From an uncultured Clostridia bacterium (lineage in GTDB: Bacteria > Bacillota_A > Clostridia > Christensenellales > Aristaeellaceae): a stretch of DNA of 8,498 nt. This document shows, in pieces, positions 5,433 to 8,498 of the stretch. The stretch spans positions 1 to 8,498 of the forward strand of contig CAMVBO010000052.1 of the NCBI GenBank assembly GCA_947165745.1, written 5' to 3'. Each line of letters opens with the position of its first letter. Position 1 is the first letter of the stretch. The notes beneath the pieces were generated by a model that did not search any database, was not told where the DNA came from, and saw only the letters and a program-made list of their open reading frames with translations. The position numbers were made by a program, and so were the translations under genes.

Positions 5433-7898
5433 TCAGTCTGCGAGGGAGAAGTCCTTGGGCACGTTGAAATTTTCGCTGTGCTGGAGGGAATCCAGGTAGT
5501 ACTCGATCACGGGCTTGACGGCGTAGGCGGAGTAGGCGCCGGCGTAGCCGTTCTGCACGTAGCAGACCACCACGATCTTCGGGCTGTCCGCCGGGGCGTA
5601 GGCCACCATCCAGCTGTTGTTCTCCACGTCCAGCTCGGTTCTCTGGGAGGTACCGGTTTTCGCGGCGATCTTGTACTTGCTGTCGCGGAAGTACTTGGAT
5701 GCTGTACCGCCGGCCACCTCGTCGGTAACGTCCTCCATGCCGGCGTGGATGGCGGCGATGTAGGTGGGGTCGGCGTCGATCTTGTTGGCCACCACAGGCT
5801 GCTTTTCCAGCACCACGGTGCCGTCTGGCGCGATGATCTTGTCCACGATCTGGGCGTCATACACGGTGCCGCCGTTCACGATGGCGCTGACGTAGCGCGC
5901 GGCGGCCACGGGCGTGATCTGGGTGATGGACTGGCCGACGGCGCACATGATGGTTTCGTTGGGCGTCCAGTAGATGTCGGCCAGGTAGGTAACGAAGGTG
6001 TTGACCATGTAGTGGCTGGAGATATACTCCCTGGGCAGCCCGATGTCATACTGCAATATCTCGCGGATGGGCTGGTACCACTGCTCCTTGGTGTTGTAGC
6101 TGATGGCGATCTTCATCAGGTCGCTCAGCGCCTTTTCCAGCACCTCGTTGGACACGTTCATCTTGCGCTCGGAGATGATCTGCTCCAGCGTGGTCTTCAT
6201 GGCGGTGTAGGTCAAAAGCGGCTTGGCCGTGTTCTGCCAGGTCACGCTGTTTTCCGGGTCGTACAGCATGTGCTGGTTGCCCACGAAGCTGGTGGCCTCG
6301 CCGGGCAGCTCGATGTTGGTCTTGCTGGTGAGCCCCAGGGCCGCCGCCCACTGGTAGAGCCGGTCGATGCCCAGCCGATAGCCCACGGTGTAGAAGTACA
6401 TATTGCAGCTGTTCTTCAGGGCGCGCTCCAGGTTCTGGTTCTGGTGCTCCTCCGGGTGGCTGGTCCAGCACTTGGCGGGCCGGTCGCTGTTGGTCTCGGT
6501 AAAGCCCTCGGCCCGGTCGTTGATGATTTCGTCCACGGTAATCACGCCCTCGGAGAGGCCGCCCAGGGCGGTGCACATCTTGAAGATGGAACCGGGGGCA
6601 TCCTTGGTGCCGATGGCGCGGTTCAGCAGGGGATTGTTGCCCGTCAGCACGGCGTCCCACAGCGTGGGATCCACCTTGCCGTCGTTGAACATGCTCAGGT
6701 CATAGCTGGGCTCGCTCACCATGCCCAGCACACGGCCGGTATAGGGGTCCATGGCCACCATCGCGCCGGTCTCTGCCAGCTTGATCTCGCGGCCCTGTTC
6801 GGCGTACTCCTTCAGGATGTCCTCGTTTTCGCGCAGCCAGTGGCCCCAGCGCAGAGAATCCTCCTGGATGCCGTGGATGGTCTTGATGGCATTGCGCAGC
6901 CGACCGGCCATGTAGTTTTGCAGATCCACGTCGATGGTCAGCACCACCGAATTTCCGTCCGTGGGCGCGGTGTAGGAAAGCTCGCGCACAGCCTTGCCTC
7001 GGGTGTCCACCTCCACGGCGCGGCTGCCCTGACGATATTGAATGTAGGGGGTGAGCTGATCCTCCAGCGAGCGTTCCACGCCGTCGGAGCCGATGTAGGC
7101 GTCGTTGGGATAGCCCTGGTTCTGATAGGTTTCCAGCTGGTTGGCGGAAATCTTGCTGGTGTAGCCCACCACGTGGCAGGCGGTCTCGCCCTGGGGATAG
7201 AGCCGGGAGGAGCTTTCCTCTACGTCCACGCCCAGCAGGTCCAGCGAGCGCACCTCGATTTCCGAAACCGTCTCATAGCCCACGTCGTAGGCGATGGTCA
7301 CGGGGGTGGGCTTAAAGGCGTTCATCCGGCTCTCCTGCCAGAGGGCCAGCACCTTCACGATCATGCTCTCGTCGGCGTCGTTGCCCAGCACGTCCAGCAC
7401 CCGGTATTTCTGCAGCAGTGTGCGGTACAGGTCCTTTTCGTCCACGTTGTTGACGTAGAAGTTGCTGCGCCACTGGTTTTCACGGGTCTGTTCCACGGCG
7501 GCGTTGTCGGAGCCGCTGTTGAAGCGCCACACACCATCTTCGTCTTTCTTCAGCCAGAAATCGTTGACGGTGCTCTTGCCGTTGGATTCCACCAGCTTGA
7601 TCACGTCCACCAGCGTCTGGGTGTAGGCCAGGCGGTCGGCGTCGCTGTTTCTCAGCGGGTCGCGGTAGAACGTGACGTTGAAGCTGCGCCGGTCGTAGGC
7701 CAGGGGCACCATGTTGGTGTCGTAAATGGTGCCGCGCATGCCGTAAAGTGTGATGGTCTTGGCAGAGCGGGTTTCAGCCCGCTCGGTATAGGCCTCGCCC
7801 CTGGATCGGATCATCCAGTTCAGACGCAGGAAAAACGCGGCAAACACAAAGACCAGTATGCCGGAGAGTATCAGCATTCGCTTGAAATAGGGCTTCAA
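5433..7898 (-). CDS. mrdA: Penicillin-binding protein 2, class B transpeptidase (elongasome)
   Basis: An 821-residue bitopic membrane enzyme that cross-links new peptidoglycan with RodA. After a basic start there is one membrane helix (about 8-27). The pedestal/dimerisation region begins at RGTIYDTNMVPLAYDRR (55-71). In the transpeptidase domain the nucleophile motif is S437-I-F-K440 in DAPGSIFK, the second motif is S497-C-N499, and the third is K747-T-G-T750; all three are intact. The usual length is 620-720, and the excess comes mainly from an extra helical stretch of about 85 residues at 541-645, between LPGE (531-534) and VGQS (654-657), plus a smaller one at 341-375. The start is TTG 7898 with a strong GGGAGGTGA 7 bases upstream; TTG overlaps the mreD stop (TTGA), so the two are translationally coupled. 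Confidence 0.93.
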   Translation of the reverse strand: MKPYFKRMLILSGILVFVFAAFFLRLNWMIRSRGEAYTERAETRSAKTITLYGMRGTIYDTNMVPLAYDRRSFNVTFYRDPLRNSDADRLAYTQTLVDVIKLVESNGKSTVNDFWLKKDEDGVWRFNSGSDNAAVEQTRENQWRSNFYVNNVDEKDLYRTLLQKYRVLDVLGNDADESMIVKVLALWQESRMNAFKPTPVTIAYDVGYETVSEIEVRSLDLLGVDVEESSSRLYPQGETACHVVGYTSKISANQLETYQNQGYPNDAYIGSDGVERSLEDQLTPYIQYRQGSRAVEVDTRGKAVRELSYTAPTDGNSVVLTIDVDLQNYMAGRLRNAIKTIHGIQEDSLRWGHWLRENEDILKEYAEQGREIKLAETGAMVAMDPYTGRVLGMVSEPSYDLSMFNDGKVDPTLWDAVLTGNNPLLNRAIGTKDAPGSIFKMCTALGGLSEGVITVDEIINDRAEGFTETNSDRPAKCWTSHPEEHQNQNLERALKNSCNMYFYTVGYRLGIDRLYQWAAALGLTSKTNIELPGEATSFVGNQHMLYDPENSVTWQNTAKPLLTYTAMKTTLEQIISERKMNVSNEVLEKALSDLMKIAISYNTKEQWYQPIREILQYDIGLPREYISSHYMVNTFVTYLADIYWTPNETIMCAVGQSITQITPVAAARYVSAIVNGGTVYDAQIVDKIIAPDGTVVLEKQPVVANKIDADPTYIAAIHAGMEDVTDEVAGGTASKYFRDSKYKIAAKTGTSQRTELDVENNSWMVAYAPADSPKIVVVCYVQNGYAGAYSAYAVKPVIEYYLDSLQHSENFNVPKDFSLAD

Positions 7899-8443
7899 AA
7901 GGATTTCACCTCCCGGTCACGGGTGGGGACGCGCCCGCGATTGCCGCCGAGCAGCAGGTGGTAGGCCGCCGGCCTCAGCAGCAGAGTCAGCGCCGTGACG
8001 ATCAGCGCGCGCACGACGATATTCACAAAGTACATCCATTGCAGCGTGGCTGTGTTGAAATACTGGATCACCAGCAGCACGATTTCGCCCAGGGTGTACA
8101 GCACGAACACCCATATCCCGCGCTGCAGCTGCTTCCGGTGCGCCACGCGCCGCCCGGTGCGCAGGTGCTCGCCGGGGTTGTAGAGGATCAGGCCGATGAG
8201 GAAGCCCACGGCCATGAAGAAGAACGTCATGATGCCCAGCGTGCCGGAGGTGATGTCGATCAGCAGGCCGCCGATCGTGCCGTACAGCAGTCCGCGCATG
8301 CGGCCCATCAGCATCCCGATCAGCAGCACGGCCACCACCGTCATGGGCACGGCGTATACGCCGTCATAGACGATGGGCAGCACGGTGGTGTCCAGAATAA
8401 AGCATGCCAGGATCAGCAGAGCCGGGGCAAAACGTCTAAGCAA
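7895..8443 (-). CDS. mreD: MreD, rod-shape-determining membrane protein
   Basis: A 182-residue hydrophobic protein with about five membrane helices, the normal MreD size. It links MreB/MreC to the RodA-PBP2 machine; its exact biochemical role is unsettled. Features seen are an N-terminal LLILACFILDTTVLP helix, a glycine-rich GLLYGTIGGLLIDI segment with the conserved 'G-x-x-x-D' helix, FFFMAVGFLIGLIL, and a basic loop followed by two further helices. I place the start at TTG 8443: GGAGG (8453-8449) is 5 bases upstream and would be part of the coding region of the longer reading that begins at TTG 8455. It overlaps PBP2 by 4 bases. mreC is expected just beyond the right edge. Family assignment rests on topology and position, which is typical for this weakly conserved protein. 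Confidence 0.85.
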   Translation of the reverse strand: MLRRFAPALLILACFILDTTVLPIVYDGVYAVPMTVVAVLLIGMLMGRMRGLLYGTIGGLLIDITSGTLGIMTFFFMAVGFLIGLILYNPGEHLRTGRRVAHRKQLQRGIWVFVLYTLGEIVLLVIQYFNTATLQWMYFVNIVVRALIVTALTLLLRPAAYHLLLGGNRGRVPTRDREVKSF

Positions 8444-8457
8444 AGTAACCTCCAATT

Positions 8458-8485
8458 AGGAATGAGGAATGAGGAATGAGGAATG
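8458..8485. repeat. Heptamer tandem repeat, four AGGAATG copies
   Basis: Four perfect, uninterrupted copies of AGGAATG, followed by a diverged AATAGTG. They end 4 bases before the GGAGG of mreD, inside what should be the mreC-mreD gap of the operon. It may be a slippage repeat; read on the mreD strand the unit is CATTCCT. Confidence 0.8.
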
Positions 8486-8498
8486 AATAGTGTGATAT

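Noticed and set aside
4878..7964. A 1028-codon plus-strand open frame opposite rodA and PBP2
   Set aside because: It is low-complexity (Gly, Val, His and Gln-rich) and antisense to two genes with intact catalytic motifs; it has no ribosome site and arises from third-position GC bias.
8441..8455. mreD start at TTG 8455
   Set aside because: That codon overlaps the GGAGG that serves the TTG at 8443, leaving it no ribosome site of its own.
1..8498. CRISPR array, tRNA or rRNA genes
   Set aside because: No regularly spaced repeats, cloverleaf or conserved rRNA segments were seen on either strand.

Overview
The window looks like a piece of a GC-rich, endospore-forming Clostridia-type Firmicute chromosome, possibly one of the uncultured gut lineages. 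The evidence is strong GGAGG-type ribosome binding sites, frequent TTG starts, a mreD-PBP2-rodA cell-elongation cluster, and a spoIVFA-spoIVFB-like pair in the same orientation just beyond it. The clade is an inference from gene content and style; no rRNA or marker gene is present.

Layout, left to right. Positions 1-105 hold the start of a minus-strand YitT-like membrane protein, divergent from a small Cys/Pro-rich plus-strand gene (246-590). The convergent gap 591-823 holds a 164-bp imperfect palindrome (646-809) with perfect 17-bp ends beginning in TA. It resembles a MITE and could also fold as an RNA. Next come minus-strand spoIVFB-like (824-1681, intact M50 protease motifs) and spoIVFA-like (1684-2493, degenerate LytM domain). 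The spoIVFA leader contains a hairpin that would bury its own Shine-Dalgarno sequence, and a sigma-E-like -10 lies in the hairpin loop.

Positions 2600-3910 form an AT-rich island unlike its surroundings. It contains a ribbon-helix-helix repressor (minus) with its own terminator, a divergent small HTH protein (plus) with a strong sigma-A promoter and clustered operator-like repeats, and a secreted protein (plus) with its own terminator. Just beyond it lies a GC-rich stretch that may encode the tail of a lost site-specific recombinase. The island separates the spoIVF genes from rodA, so it looks like an insertion into an ancestral morphogenesis/sporulation cluster.

Positions 4128-8443 encode rodA (SEDS glycosyltransferase), mrdA/PBP2 (class B transpeptidase) and mreD on the minus strand, read in the order mreD, PBP2, rodA. 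Together they make and place the side-wall peptidoglycan. PBP2 is unusually long, with an extra helical segment of about 85 residues between its second and third catalytic motifs. A heptamer tandem repeat sits just upstream of mreD at the right edge.

The most novel items are the 164-bp structured element, the Shine-Dalgarno hairpin/sigma-E arrangement before spoIVFA, the divergent RHH/HTH regulatory island, and the PBP2 insertion.
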